Shown: positions 22,590 to 34,837, counted from the first letter of the stretch. The stretch is 64,000 nucleotides of DNA from Leptodactylus fallax (GCA_947044405.1 CAMRHE010000157.1:3362501-3426500); one strand, 5' to 3'. Notes: generated by a model not told the origin, from the sequence alone. A program made the numbers and translations.

Positions 22590-22905
22590 AGGGATTAGTC
22601 ACCTATAGAAAAAAAAAGAAACTCTTACAGTGTTAAGAAATATGAAAGAATACTCAGGTTACTGATCCACTGCTGCGCTATCACTTCCTGGGTCTACCAA
22701 CAGTCTATGTTATTCCTGCCCCAGTAGTGATGGCATGTAGCAGTGAGAAGTGAATAGCACTAAAGTCACTGCTGTAGCTTGTGATCGGCTACAGCAGGAA
22801 GATCAGAGCTGACCGGAGAATCCGTAAGCTATTACTTTTATAATTTTATAGAACTCTAAAAGGTTTAAAAAAAAAAGAAAAGAAAAGAGTGGATGAACAA
22901 CCCCT
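22590..22905. mobile_element. TTAA-flanked MITE
   Basis: TTAA (22586-22589) then AGGGATTAGTCACC; right end GGATGAACAACCCCT followed by GTAA, a mutated TTAA. It abuts the next element without any spacer. Confidence 0.55.
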
Positions 22906-22909
22906 GTAA

Positions 22910-23943
22910 AGGGAGTCTATCAGCAGGAAAACCGGTATCAAAGTAAAGGCACTACTTTGTAGGGCTGCTTCTATACTTACCAAAGATGCCTTTCTTATTC
23001 TGCAATGCAGCTCCATTTTCATGAAAATCAGCTTTTTATTCTTAGCAAATTAGCTGAAAAAGGCTTTAGGGGCATTTCTTCTCCTGCTGGGGTTTCACTA
23101 TCTGTCTAGATAATTGCCCCAAACTGCTAGCTGCCCAGCTCCACCCCCATTGACTTGAGTGACATCTCCCACATTGTGACACTTTATCTGCAGTTATGGG
23201 CGGTTATCTGGAGCAGATCGTGAACACTGGCAGGAGAGGAAACACCCCTAAAGCCCCTTTTCAGCTAATTTGCATAAGAATAAAATCCTGATTTTCATGA
23301 AAGTAGAGCAGCAATTAAAGATGAGTGAAATTTTCAAAAATTTGATTCGGCAACTTCGCAGAATTTTCCGATATGATTCTATTCGATCTGAAATAAATTG
23401 CGGCAAATTGCATTAAAAAAACAGCTATTTCCTGTCTCCAGAGAGCCGGGGTGGGTGGCAAAATGGCTTAACCCATTGGATGCCGCAGTCATGTTTTGAC
23501 CGCTGCATCCAAGGTGTTAAACCCCCGATCGGTTATGGAGCAGGGTGTTAGGTGTCAGTTACAGATAACACCCTGCTCCATAACCAATCGGGGGTTTTAA
23601 CACCTTGGATGCAGCGGTCAAACATGCCGTGGGCGCTCGCGAAGGGGTTAAAGGGCTGTGACATCACAAGGCTGGCTGCTGATTGGCTGCACGCAAGGCA
23701 TTGCGGGTGATCCCGCGTTCCCAGAGTTCCTTGCCCCATGTCCTAACATGTACAGCAGCCATTTTGAAAAAAATGCAATTCATTATCACGAAGCATGAGG
23801 AAATCCAGATTCAATGCGAATTGAATATCTCATGAAATTCGGATCTGATTCCACTTCGTCAGCTTCGATTCGCTCATCTCTAGCAGCCCTAACAAGGTAT
23901 TGTTATTAGTTTGATACCAATTTTCCTGCTGACAGATTCCCTT
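22910..23943. mobile_element. TTAA-type MITE with ~60-bp ends, interrupted
   Basis: The left end AGGGAGTCTATCAGCAGGAAAA...GTAGGGCTGCT (22910-22975) is inverted at 23882-23943 (AGCAGCCCTAACAAGG...TCCTGCTGACAGATTCCCTT). Interior similarity shows a later insertion at 23313-23881. No ORF of note. Confidence 0.65.
23313..23881. mobile_element. Nested non-autonomous element with TAGAGATGAGCGAA-type ends and 60-bp hairpin
   Basis: Ends TAAAGATGAGTGAA and TTCGCTCATCTCTA are inverted copies. GCAGC lies at both borders and may be a short duplication. The centre has arms 23491-23550 and 23566-23625 complementary over about 60 bases with only a few mismatches, around a 15-base loop. The 63-codon minus-strand ORF is derived from it. 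Confidence 0.65.
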
Positions 23944-24392
23944 TTATTAACCAAATGAAACTTATTCTTGATTGAAACTTATTGCAGTTTTTCAGTCTGA
24001 GTTTTGCATATAGACACACTTCATATCACTGAAGTTTTATTTAAACATCTTTCAGACTGGGCAAACCAACCTTTTGTGATGAGAATCCATATATATTGAT
24101 AAATTATAGAAAAAATACTGTTCACTCCCTGCTGATGAATTTCATGAGTTCTGGCTTGCAAAACACAGATATCTGAGGTTACATAGATGTCTATATGGTC
24201 ATCAATATTTTTGCTAAACCATTTTCATTTAATTATTATTTCTGCATATTCTTTTCTAAAAGTCGCTTTACTCCTTAATATCACGGATAGGTAGCTGGTC
24301 ACAGTTGTCACACCATAATAATGACTATGCAAAAGTCAGTATACACAGTCTCCCATCCAATGTGTCCCCTGAACCAGAACCTTTTCCTCTGT

Positions 24393-24630
24393 AAGGCTGA
24401 GGACCCACGTTGCGGAAACTCAGCTTTTTTTTGTTGCAGAATTTGCTGAGTTTTTTTTTAGTCAAAGCCAGGAGTGGATTGAGCAGAAGGTAGAAGTATA
24501 AGAGCTTCATATATACTTCTCATTCCTTTTGTAGCCATTCTAGACTTTGGCTTTAAAAAAAAAAAAAAAAAAACACAGCAAAATCTGCAACAAAAGAAGC
24601 TGCGTTTCCACAACGTGGGGTCTCAACCTA
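24393..24630. repeat. GGCTGAGGCCCCACGT-family MITE
   Basis: Left end AAGGCTGAGGACCCACGTTG and right end CAACGTGGGGTCTCAACCTA are inverted. The interior AGTCAAAGCCAGGAGTGGAT and CTTTTGTAGCCATTCTAGAC matches the copies at 47010 and 63640. Confidence 0.7.
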
Positions 24631-25301
24631 AAGTAGTTAAAGTAATGCAATCTAACTTTCGTTTTCTTATTCCATATGAATGAGTAGTAAATTTATGTGT
24701 CCTTTCTGTATACTATTTTCTGTATACCTTTTGGGCAGCATTGTGGAGTGTGGAGTGTACAAATCCTGTCAGGGTGGTATGGATTGTCTGCAAATTTATT
24801 GTTTGCACAAGTTGAATTGTGGAAAAGGTTCTTTAATCTTATCTAAACGTATCTATATATCTGTGCATTCTGACGGTTTAATGCAAGTTATATTTGTTAT
24901 ATCCACTTTGTGCGGAACTAGGTGTCAGTATGTACTTTTTGCTGCGCCCTGCATTGGTGTCACCCCTATATGTCATTGTTGTTATCCTATATAAAACTTA
25001 AAGAATTTAAAAAATAAAAACATGCTGTAAATTTTCCCATAGTCTTTACTGCACAAAGACAATTTCAAGGATCAAAGTGTGCACAACCTGCTATAATCCT
25101 TCAGACATTTATATAGATGTGTTCAAGTTTACAAGACCAGAAACTTATGTGATGTGCACTAATCTAACTATTGGGATGCCCCCAACATACTGGGATAATG
25201 TTCAGATTAGGATTTATGATAAAAACACTTGTTATAAACATATATCATATCTCAACCATACAGTACAATATAGCTAACACATGCATGATACGTTAATAGT
25301 G

Positions 25302-25345
<44 letters not shown>

Positions 25346-26126
25346 TCCACTGTTATTCAGAAAGCAATATAGGTATGCCTGTCTATAATGTATATTTCCA
25401 TTGCATCTAAAAGCAGGGCAAAATATTTCTTTAGTTGTAGCTCTAACACCAAATGGGAACATGACCCATTCCTTGATTTTTTTTTTTTCCAGTGAGGAAG
25501 CTTTGCCCTAGATAACAGGAAACATGATCTACAGCATGATAGTTGTGCAGTCCTTCACCTGTCATTTTTCTTCTAGAGAAAGATTATCTGTAGTCTTTTG
25601 GAAAGAACTGGAGCAATGCAGTTATTTGACCACTTGAGCCATGAATCAATTCCACCCATTATTAGATATATCATTAAGATGTACTTATACAAACAGGCAC
25701 ATAAACTTACAGAAAGTTTTATAGCCAAAGAGAGTGTTACATATTCAACAAACTTGCAAACATAATTTTATGGCTGTTTTACAAACCTAGCAATTACTGT
25801 ATTTCTTATGTTTCTTTTATGAAGAATAATAAATAATAATGATTAGAGCCAACAGAATGGCAGCATAGTAGAGGGGTCTAAATGGGAGTGAGTAATGCTT
25901 TCAGTAAGTAATCTAATACAGTTTAGCCTGGAGAATTTTTCATTCACTCGGTTGTTTTTGTATTTCCTATAGCTCCTATAGACTTGGGTCACCTCTTTGT
26001 CACATATTCAGGACAAGGTACCCTTTCCTTTGGGGGGCAGGGCTGACTAATAATCTGTATCCTATAAATGTCTCTAATAGAAAAATAACAAGGAGTAGGC
26101 GAGCTAAAAAAAAAAAAAAAAAAAGT
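24631..26126. other. Intergenic DNA; (TA)n at 25303-25341
   Basis: A 104-codon + strand ORF at 24680-24994 has no domain I recognise and no splice context. A clean (TA)n microsatellite lies at 25303-25341; A-run at 26107-26125. Nothing else is supported. Confidence 0.4.
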
Positions 26127-26282
26127 TAAGGCTGGGTTCACATCACAGAAACTGACAAATATTGGCAGAGAGAAAAGTCCTGCACCGCTGTCCATGTGTA
26201 ACCACTATTTTAGTAGTCCGGCTCGCCGGTGTTCGAATGGGTTCCCCAGCGGACCCAAGCTGCTAGTGTGAAACTAGCGTAA
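26127..26282. repeat. MITE of the GGCTGGGTTCACATC family
   Basis: Left AAGGCTGGGTTCACATC, right AGTGTGAAACTAGCGTAA. Internal GGCAGAGAGAAAAGTCCTGCA is shared with 48820-48845. Confidence 0.5.
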
Positions 26283-26579
26283 GTTGTTTATAAATATAAT
26301 GACAGTACCTTATAGAGGTGATTGTAAAATTTCCAAATATACCTCTGTTATTCAACTTTGGAGCCCCATTTTCACATAAATCACTGTTTTATCCATATGC
26401 AATGAGGGGAAAGGTACTGTGCTTAGGTTTATAACTAATTTACTGCTGACAGACTCTCTTTAAACCTGCTCGGATTGATGTACAAAAAAAAAAAAAAAAA
26501 AAAAAAGACACCTATTGATCCCCCACCACACCCATTGTGATGCTACTTCTTGGTCTCATGGAGATGTGTCCACCTAGAA

Positions 26580-27560
26580 CCGTGATGGCGAACCTATGGA
26601 ATGCGTGCGCACGCGCGGCGTAGCCATGATCGCTCACTAACGGGGAATCCGGTACAGGATTCCCCGTTAGTGAGCAGTCGCTATTTCAGCTGTATGTGCA
26701 TATGTACATACAGATGAAAGCTGTCAGTGTAGGCCACGGTCCGCGGAACCGCAGCTTACACTGACTGCAGAATGTCACCTCTTCCCACGACGCAGGCGTG
26801 ATGACGTAAGTCATCAGTGCCAGCGATCTGAAGAAGAAGGAGGACGCTGTTCGTGGGACTGCAGCTCTTCGTGGGACTAGGTAAGTAACAAACTACTGTG
26901 TGGGGGACACTGAAGCATCTAATAATGTGTGGGGGACACTGTGAAGCATTTAATACTGTGTGGGGGACACTGAAGCATTTAATACTGTGTGGGGGACACT
27001 GAAGCATCTAATACTGTGTGGGGGACACTGAAGCATATACTACTGTATGGGGGACAATGAAGCATATACTTCTGTATGGGGGACACTGTGAAGCATCTAA
27101 TACAGTGTGGGGGACACTGAAGCATATACTACTGTGTGGGGGCCACTGTGAAGCATCTAATACTGTGGGGGGGCTTACTGTGAAGCATATAATGTGGGGG
27201 GGCCCAAAGTGTAGCATATAATACTGTGTGGGGGGCCTCTGTGGAGCATATAATACTGAATGGGGGCCACTCTGGAGCATATAATACTTTGTGGGGGCAA
27301 TTCTGGAGCATATAATACTGTCTGGAGGCCACTTTGGAGCGCATTGTACTGTGTGGGGGCCCTTCACTATTTATATCACAGAGTACCTGTTTTATAGCAG
27401 ACATGTGATATTATTACAGGCTCTAGTAACATTGCACGGTCAATATAAAACAGATTCTGGTTAATTTAAGGTTAAATTGCCGTGTTGGCACTTTGCGATA
27501 ATTTAGTGGGTTTTGGGTTGTAGTTTGGGCACTCGGTCTCTAAAAGGATCGCCATCACTG
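26580..27560. mobile_element. hAT-like element with 8-bp TSD and internal minisatellite
   Basis: Body starts CCGTGATGGCGAACC and ends GGATCGCCATCACTG, inverted copies. The 8-mer ACCTAGAA is present immediately left (26572-26579) and right (27561-27568). The left half has an inverted GGGGAATCCGGTACAGGATTC hairpin and the middle a 30-bp array. TTTTGGGTTGTAGTTTGGGCA lies near the right end. No transposase is encoded. A composite relative is at 58679-59771 and a fragment at 40916-41429. Confidence 0.9.
26888..27365. repeat. ~30-bp minisatellite within the hAT element
   Basis: About 15 units such as ACTGTGTGGGGGACACTGAAGCATCTAAT, with variation towards the right (GGGGGCCACTCTGGAGCATA). Units are contiguous without unique spacers. 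Several minus-strand ORFs (26756-27404) are translations of the array. Confidence 0.9.
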
Positions 27561-27804
27561 ACCTAGAACATGTGACCGCTGCAGCCAGATCAGATATCTC
27601 ATTTTGACACATCACCTCTGAACCAACCATGAAGTAGAAACCATCCATACTCACCTCAACGACTCTTCCATTGCGTTGCTGCCAGCTCACCCACTGGTCT
27701 CTACTACTTGGCATAGTGGTGAGATGAAAAAATGGGACATATGACCACTGCAGCCAATTTCATGTCCCATGGAAGTAGAGAGCAGTGGGGAATTGGTCAG
27801 TAGC
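27561..27804. other. Right flank of the 26580 hAT, duplicated inside the 58679 hAT
   Basis: Beginning with the TSD ACCTAGAA, about 243 bases are repeated almost identically at 59498-59740, where they are internal to another hAT copy. The minus-strand ORFs at 27472-27714 and 59409-59627 are the same translation because of this duplication. No function is evident in the segment. Confidence 0.85.
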
Positions 27805-28010
27805 AGTAACATTTTCTACTAGTGTACCTCCAGCTATGCTTATAATGTTGCAGATGTCAGCAACAGGAACGAACCTTGGGTTTTCTACAAAACCATTTCC
27901 GTATAATTTCTGTTTGGTCTATTTGCTGTGTAACTTTTTGGCTCAGTGGTTAGCATGGTTGCCGTGCGGCAAGTTAAATACTAAGTTCAAATGCAAGAGC
28001 ACATATGGCT
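27801..28010. repeat. Local tandem duplication, first copy
   Basis: AGCAGTAACATTTTCTACTA through TTTTTGGCTCAGTGGTTAGC and AAGTTCAAATGCAAGAGC is repeated at 28334-28545. The GGCTCAGTGGTTAGC and AGTTCAAATGC words look like tRNA-type A and B boxes, so the duplicated unit may include a SINE head. Confidence 0.7.
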
Positions 28011-28333
28011 TTTTTTTTATTATTATTATTATTTTTTTTTTTAACAGCATCCTGAGCAGGTTAAAGATTCTATTTTTATCTGAACACCCTCTTTAAACAG
28101 ATTTTTTTTCGTAATCATCACATAATAACATTTTTCTATGCAAATACCATACCATATTGCTTTATTTATGAAAAATCACAACATTTCTGGAGATTTCAGT
28201 ATTTGCCATTAAAATAGCTGTGGCTGAACCTACACCAACACTACAGATGAATTAAAGAGGTTACAAATAATAAATGTATATAAACACTGAACACTTCAAG
28301 TGCCTCCTCCTCTCCTTTACGTTTTAGAGCTTC

Positions 28334-28545
28334 AAGCAGTAACATTTTCTACTACAGTACCTCCAGCTATGTTTATAATGTTGCAGATGTCAGCAAAAGG
28401 AACGAACCTTGGGTTTTCTACTTTCCAAAACCATTTCCGTGTCATTTCTGTTTAGTCAGTTTGCTGTGTAACTTTTTGGCTCAGTGGTTAGCATAGTTGC
28501 ATTTCAGCACTAAGTTAAGTACTAAGTTCAAATGCAAGAGCAACA
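28334..28545. repeat. Local tandem duplication, second copy
   Basis: Second copy of the 27801-28010 segment, offset by about 533 bases, with small indels (for example four extra bases CTTTCC-like around 28420). Confidence 0.7.
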
Positions 28546-28616
28546 GGAGTATGTTAGTGCTATCAGATCAATTACGTAGAATGCTTAGTGGTAAAGCAAT
28601 AGTTAAAGGGGTTCTG

Positions 28617-28947
28617 TACCAATAATGAATGGGTCTAAAGAGTGCTTGTATTTTAGATGCTCACAATCTGTAATATACTTAGAGGTTAACAGCTTTGGCC
28701 AATACTTTTTTTTTTTTTTACAGTATTTACTGTAGTATTAATATTCATTTAAGGGTAAAGTATTTACTGCAGTGATACAACAGGGAACCTGTCCACATAA
28801 TGCAGAAACATGAAAGGATGGAGATAGCTGAGTGGTTTACTTCAGATATTTCCAGCTATCCTATTGAATTGAATGGGAGCAAGTGTGCCAACACCTTCCT
28901 GTTCTGTGCATAAATGATTTTTTTTTTTTTTTTATGGCAAAGCCCCT
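28617..28947. mobile_element. TTAA-flanked MITE
   Basis: TTAA at 28613-28616, body AGGGGTTCTGTACC to GGCAAAGCCCCT, TTAA at 28948-28951. A T-run lies near its right end. Confidence 0.6.
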
Positions 28948-28951
28948 TTAA

Positions 28952-29575
28952 ATGTGCCCAAATGACACATTAAAATATACCTCTAGCTATATACTGTATA
29001 TAAAAAAAATATTTAAACCACACTCACCATGACCAATAATTTCACAAAATACTTCCATTTATAATTTTACTTTTTTATCCCAATAATACAGAAAGGCCTG
29101 CCCAGTGTCCATACATCAGAGTACAACTGTGAAAAATAATCCCAGCAAAATAAAAGTTTTCCTATAACAATTAGCCAGTCTAATGTTGACAGCAATGAGA
29201 GTCTCAGCAGGCAATCCTGTGCATTAATCTATATAAAGCTGACACAATGAGTAGTAGTTATAGAATCAACAAGTTGGCTAGACATGCATTATACATTAGA
29301 ATTCTTCTTTCCTCCTGCTACACCAGTACTTATCCCATCTTTGCTGCCATCTATGGGAAAGTCTTAAGAGTCACATGTATTATAAAAAGGTAGAAAACAT
29401 AAAAGCCAGAAAAAGATCCCCTAATTCATATTTTATTATTTCATTTTTATCTTAGGATAAGTGTCTATCCCAGGCGTCCAGGAACTTTGGTCCAAGCCTC
29501 AACTACTCATTGCTTCTGACCTTCCTCCCAACCAGTTTCAGATTGTGCTCCCTCGCTCGTGTGTAGTATTTTTTA

Positions 29576-29607
<32 letters not shown>

Positions 29608-31312
29608 TTTAATTTGGCTCAGAATCTAATCTCCCTATATCTCAGACACTCACACAAGGACAAATCCACCTACCAGTGTGGTTTTAGGGTGCCCAGAAGC
29701 AACTCCCACATCTATTCAGATCATGTTTTTCACAACCATTTAACGGATGCAAAAATGTAGTATAGCATACTTTTTGTCTTTATATAAAAAAAAAAAAAAA
29801 ATTTATTTTACATTCATGTCTATGTAAATAGATGGCCACCATTTGCTTCGATTAAATGGCTGTAAAAATACTATCTGGATAGAACCAAACGTGCAAACTC
29901 TGTAAATATTGCTCCTTTAGGCCCTGTCATTTTGGAACCAGGACTTCAGTCACCTGTTGAGAAAATGGTACGAATTGTAAAGCAGAACATGTACAGCACC
30001 TTCTTTACAAGTGGAAATACTGGAAATAGGGCTTTAAAGGACCACTTCCTCCAGATTTCATAGTAGTTCTTGGTGTGTAATTATAGTTTGGACAAATATA
30101 GTTTTGGTGTCGCACTGTGTTTTTTCCAACTGTATTATGTTATTATTCATAATCTATTGACCCTCTCTTACTTGTGGCTGACACATAACAGTGCATTTTT
30201 TGCATTTATTTTTGGTTTACATGGTGCCAAAGAGAAATTATTACGCCAGCCAAAATAATGTAGCTGTTAATATCACCATACTATGAGACCTACAGATGTA
30301 GCAAAGTTTACATTGACATATCAGAAAGTGAAGTTAAACATTGCTACATCTGTACATGTATATGTTTAGTATACATTTTTGACAAAAAAGTTATGTGCAT
30401 GTTATTAAAAATCAAGAGTATTCCAGTGGGAGAGGTCATAACTGTAAACATGGCTATAGACCTGGTAGCAATGTTGGATTGAAACTCCTGTGTTATTTTT
30501 TCAACGGTACAGGAAGCTGTGGAATGAAGGGAACGTCTAAAAATACACCAAACTTCAAAAAAAATACAGACATTTGTTATGATTACTTGACCTTCATAAG
30601 CAACATCTGTCACCATGGAAACAATAGACTGCACAGGTCGTTCATAAAGTTCTCGATCCTCCTAAGGAAGGCTAGTCATTTATAAAATATCCATAGGAAA
30701 AAGAGTTGATTTTACAGTGATCAATGGAAAGGATCAAATTTTGCTCCGTTTTAATTTACAATACAAATACTGTAAATTTACTCCAAGCTGTCCACCAGAA
30801 TTTATACCCAAAGCCTTATTGTACAGTAAAGCAACCTCTGGATGGCACTCTAGTAAGTATGCGGTTTCTCTTCAGGAAGTTGTAATAGTTAATCCGCAGC
30901 ACAAGATGACAATGAACAACATTTCTCATGGGGAATTATAGCTGGTAGTCCATGATGAGTCATTCTGCTCTAAAAAGGCACACACAGCAACTTAAACATA
31001 CAAGTCACATCAAAACTTTTTTTTTTCTTTGTTTTACATGACTTTTACAGTTTTCTATGGGGCGATAACAGCTCACACTGAGACAAGCTAATGAAAGAAA
31101 GTATATTTTAGTTCTGTAGCTAAACTTTACAAAAAATATTTTTAGGATGCTGGTTAAAATAGGGAAATATTGTTAAATGTTATACGATATGATCTATTCA
31201 TACAAATTTTTACCATGGTTAGATGGTAAAAACTGTAACAGTGTTTGTTCTAACTATGTGCAACACAAGACATTTTATAGTACCACAGAGTGATAACACT
31301 GATCCACATGAA
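28952..31312. other. Intergenic DNA; (ATT)n at 29571-29604
   Basis: Longest stretch in the window without an element I recognise. Short ORFs (29461-29760, 30070-30258, 30344-30685, 30717-30941) have no domains. An (ATT)n microsatellite lies at 29571-29604. Being repeat-poor it is the best place to look for conserved non-coding elements. Confidence 0.4.
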
Positions 31313-32225
31313 TTAACCCCTTGATGACATATGCCTTATATGTACAGGGGATGTTACTATTAGAAATGGCACCTGCTCAGGAGGTGAGAGGGACCATAGC
31401 CACAGTCTGCTGTTGCTGTACACACCAATACCATCAGCAATGTCTGTGATCAGACAAAACCCGATCACAGCCCATTAACCTTTAACATGCTGTGATCATA
31501 CAAGTGCTTACTTCCACTTTTACTTTAGTTTCAGGCAGCCAAAGGGTTCCAAAGCCACACCGATTGTCATACAGATTCGCAGTCCTGTAATATTGCAGTT
31601 TATGGTATCAGCACTCTAACTAGAAAAAGCCAAAAATATATATATTTTTTTAATTTAAAATAAACCACAAAATATATAAAAATCCAATCCACCCCCTTTT
31701 CTTAGTTTACATATAAAAAGAAAAAAAAAACAAACAAAAAAAAAAAACACACAAGTATTGCTACTTCTGAAAATGCCTGTATCATCAAAACATAAAAATA
31801 GTTATCTCATACGTTGATATAATAATACCATAACAAAAAATTGAAAATGCCCAAATTTTTTTGCCACTTGCCTTCCAAAAAATTTAAATAGAAAGTGATT
31901 AAAACATCATACATTCTTCAATATGGTATCAATACGAACTACAGCTTATCCTGCAAAAATGTCCCCTTATGCAGCTCCATAGACAGAAATATAAAACAGT
32001 TCTGGGTGTCTGAATATAACACAAACAATTATTTTTCAAAGTCTTTAATATTCATGGTATTAAAACAAAATAAAACAAAACAAAATATAAATTTGACATT
32101 TCCATGATAGTGCTGACTCACAGTTAACATGTCATTTTTTTCCATACAGTGAACTCTGTTAAAACAAAGACCACAAGAAAATGGGGGGGGGGGGGATTGC
32201 AATTGCACCAATTTCACTCCATTCT
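31313..32225. repeat. Dispersed AT-rich repeat, copy 2
   Basis: Collinear with 10770-11900. Shared features include the start AACCCCTTGATGACATATG (copy 1 has a diverged equivalent), GATCACAGCCCATTAACC, CAGCTCCATAGACAG then a GTTCTGGGTGTCTGAATAT stretch, and a late CACAGTTAACATGTCATTTTT block. A 13-14 base G-run is at about 32183. Confidence 0.6.
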
Positions 32226-32299
32226 GATTTCTTCAGTTTGCAAATTTACAAATGTAGCAAATTAACCCATAAATCATTGAAGGGAAGTAGGACAATAGA

Positions 32300-32660
32300 A
32301 TAGGTGCTTGTTTGCCCAAGTAGCTGCACACATGAAAAAGGAGCTTACATTCATAGTACAAAAACAAGTACAATAAACACAAAGCTAACTAGATGGCTCA
32401 ACTGGCACAGTGGGAAAGAGGACCTTGCCCCCGAGGGTTTACAATCTGCAAGGGTGGATGGGTGGGTTCAACTGCTGAGGGTGGAAGTGACTTATAAGGT
32501 AGAGTAGTGGTAGAATCATTACTGTGGGTTGTAGGCTATTCTGAAGAGGTGGATTTTCAGGTTGTATATAAAAGTTTCGATAGTGGGGACACACTGATGT
32601 GTTGGGGTAGCGAGTTCCAGAGTATAGAGTATGCATGTAAGAAATCATGGATGCTGCACT
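32300..32660 (-). repeat. L2-type LINE 3' fragment (minus strand)
   Basis: On the minus strand a frame reads HDFLHAYSILWNSLPQHISVSPLSKLL, the conserved C-terminal tail of L2/CR1-type ORF2, matching in pattern SPLLWNALSRTIRL at 53290-53340. Stops interrupt it. The remainder to the left resembles the 3' UTR. Confidence 0.6.
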
Positions 32661-33429
32661 GTTAAGCTACATCCACATGGATGATGGGCAAAAGGAACGG
32701 GACATATTTCATGGCTGTTTTCCATCCAAGTGGTCGCAGATTTTATTCTTTTGAGGGATCCATAAAAACGGTCCAATAAAAGGGATCGTCAAAAAAAATA
32801 AATAAAATCAGTCATGTCAAAAGTCTCATTCTCTTGAATTAAATATAAAAAAAAAATATAGAAATAAATAAGAATATAGCATTGCTATAGACTCAGGGTT
32901 GAGAAAAGAACAGATACGAGAGATGTTTGAGTTGGAGGTGGCAGGAAGTAGGGCTTAGATATGTGGTTTAGGTTACCTGAAGGCACTGGACTTGTGGGAC
33001 ACGTGAAAATGTAGACCCACTGACTTGTAGTTCTTGCCCTATAGCTTTATTCTGTGCCCAGAAATCTTGAACGCTGACTTGTTTTTAGTGTCCATACACT
33101 GCTGATTGTTCCCAACATGTGGATATTCTCTAACTTTAGTCTTGCTTTAGCAGGCACAAATGGAAACTTTCATACCTGTACATTGCAGTTTTGCTTTCAT
33201 AAACCAAGGACAGAACTATGTAATGGCCAGCTACAATGTAAAGATAATTTAGTACAATTATGTGTATTTTCGCCCAACACTGATCTAGAAATATAATACA
33301 AATAAGAATGAAAATAATAGGAAAGTAAAACTGGGTTTTCATAGTTTTAATCATCAAGACTTAAACCAGAAACAGATCTCTGCAATGGTTACATTGGGTT
33401 TTTCAGAGGATTACACCTTTCGTGGATGT
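32661..33429. other. Intergenic DNA, weak MITE words only
   Basis: TAAGCTACATCCACATGGATG near 32662 is an end-type word of the frog MITE group. No opposite end was found; no genes. Confidence 0.35.
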
Positions 33430-33433
33430 TTAA

Positions 33434-33911
33434 AGGGAATCTGTCAGTGCAATTTGGGACACTAAACCACCCACACATCCATATGGACCTGGGGTTTAGT
33501 GTCCCAAATCACCCTGTTATAACACAATCCATGGCTGCATTAAAAATAAAAAAAGCTCTATACTCACCCGGCCGCTGTACTCCCTACACCTGCACAGTTC
33601 TTCAGTGAACCCAGAGGAGTACTCCTTGGCTTCAGTGTGCATGTCCCGCAATTACATAGTGAGGCAGGGGGTGTCCATCTTTGGCTTCACCGAAGAACAT
33701 CGCAGGCGCTGGGAGGCGTGCCTCATGAATAAGCTGGAGCGATCTCAACAACCAGCCTCGATCGGACCCTTCTCTAGGTTAACTATAAAGGTTTTTTATT
33801 TTTAATGCGCCTGCGGATTGCATTACAACAGGGCGGTTTGGGACACTAAACCCCTGGTCTTTAAGGATCTGTGGGTGGTTTAGTGTTCCAGATTGACCTG
33901 ACAGATTCCCT
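33434..33911. mobile_element. TTAA-flanked MITE with ~50-bp ends
   Basis: TTAA at 33430-33433 and 33912-33915. Left end AGGGAATCTGTCAGTGCAAT then GGGACACTAAACCACCCACA; right end TGTGGGTGGTTTAGTGTTCC to GACAGATTCCCT. Internal secondary inverted words GGGGTTTAGTGTCCC and GGGACACTAAACCCC. The termini AGGG fit Kolobok. Confidence 0.75.
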
Positions 33912-33915
33912 TTAA

Positions 33916-34837
33916 TACTGTGCTTGCTGTAATGTTTTGACTGTTCTTCTTATTTAAAGGGAACATTTGAGGACGGTTCATTGTTATCATTTATGCCTGT
34001 CTGCACAATTATGAGCAAGAAGAAATACTCAGTATGTCATTCTTCATTTACATTTTCTTCTGTGCATACAAGCAAGCACTTTACACTGCACCGATAAACA
34101 CAAAAGCTGATTATATTAGAGAGGAGAAATAAAACAAAACAAAACAGAATTACAGTAAAGTCTCTAATATCCACATATTAAAAACATTTATTTTCATTCA
34201 GATTTAGAGATTTCTTTGTAATAGTTATCTAAAATCTAGCTCTCTAGATCATTATTCATGCAGAAAACAAATGTAGTAATGTAACTATTATGGAACACTT
34301 GGAGTTTCCAAACTGAAGTTCTGTGGGATTGGGGCAAGGGTTCCAGATCAGAAGTAGCGTAACTATAGGGGCTGTATCTGTCACAATTGTGACTTGACCA
34401 AGGGGGCACATTTGCATTAGAATCTTTTGAAACTTCCAGGGGGAGAAAGGATTGGACTATCCATTTCTTGCATCTCTTGTTTCCAATATACAAGCAAATT
34501 ACATGAATGGCATATGCTTTCCCAACCCCTTTGATTTGGGGACTAAAAACTGAAAGAAGGATAGACTACACAATTAAAGGGAAAAAAAAACCCCAAAAAA
34601 CAGTTGTCCATTGTCCATTGTCCTAAATATGCCAGCATGGATACACCTGTTCATTTGGCCAAAGAAGCAAATTAACTCGTTTTTTTAATCCCCATATTTA
34701 AAGTCACAATTTAAATTTTTTGTAGATATAGCTATAAAAAGAGGGGAAAAAAAAAGCAACAATCTGATAAGGGACACAGTGGCAATCAAATGATGTATGT
34801 CATTTAGCATTTTGTACTTGGTGACAGGTCCTCTTTA
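33916..34837. other. Intergenic DNA; isolated element ends
   Basis: GTAGCGTAACTATAGGGG near 34356 resembles a hAT left end, and GGTGACAGGTCCTCTTTAA at 34819-34837 a TTAA-element right end; partners are not visible. No genes supported. Confidence 0.4.

Noticed and set aside
24680..24994. 104-codon Cys-containing ORF
   Set aside because: No signal for a known domain, no splice sites in context, and codon composition like surrounding AT-rich DNA. Kept only as unexplained.
26888..27365. CRISPR-like array of ~30-bp repeats
   Set aside because: Units are contiguous with no unique spacers, diverge gradually, and lie in a eukaryotic transposon; it is a minisatellite.
26756..27404. Pro/His-rich minus ORFs of 83-119 codons
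   Set aside because: Translations of the 30-bp array in several frames.
27940..27990. tRNA gene suggested by GGCTCAGTGGTTAGC
   Set aside because: No complete cloverleaf; the box-like words are in a duplicated SINE-like segment.
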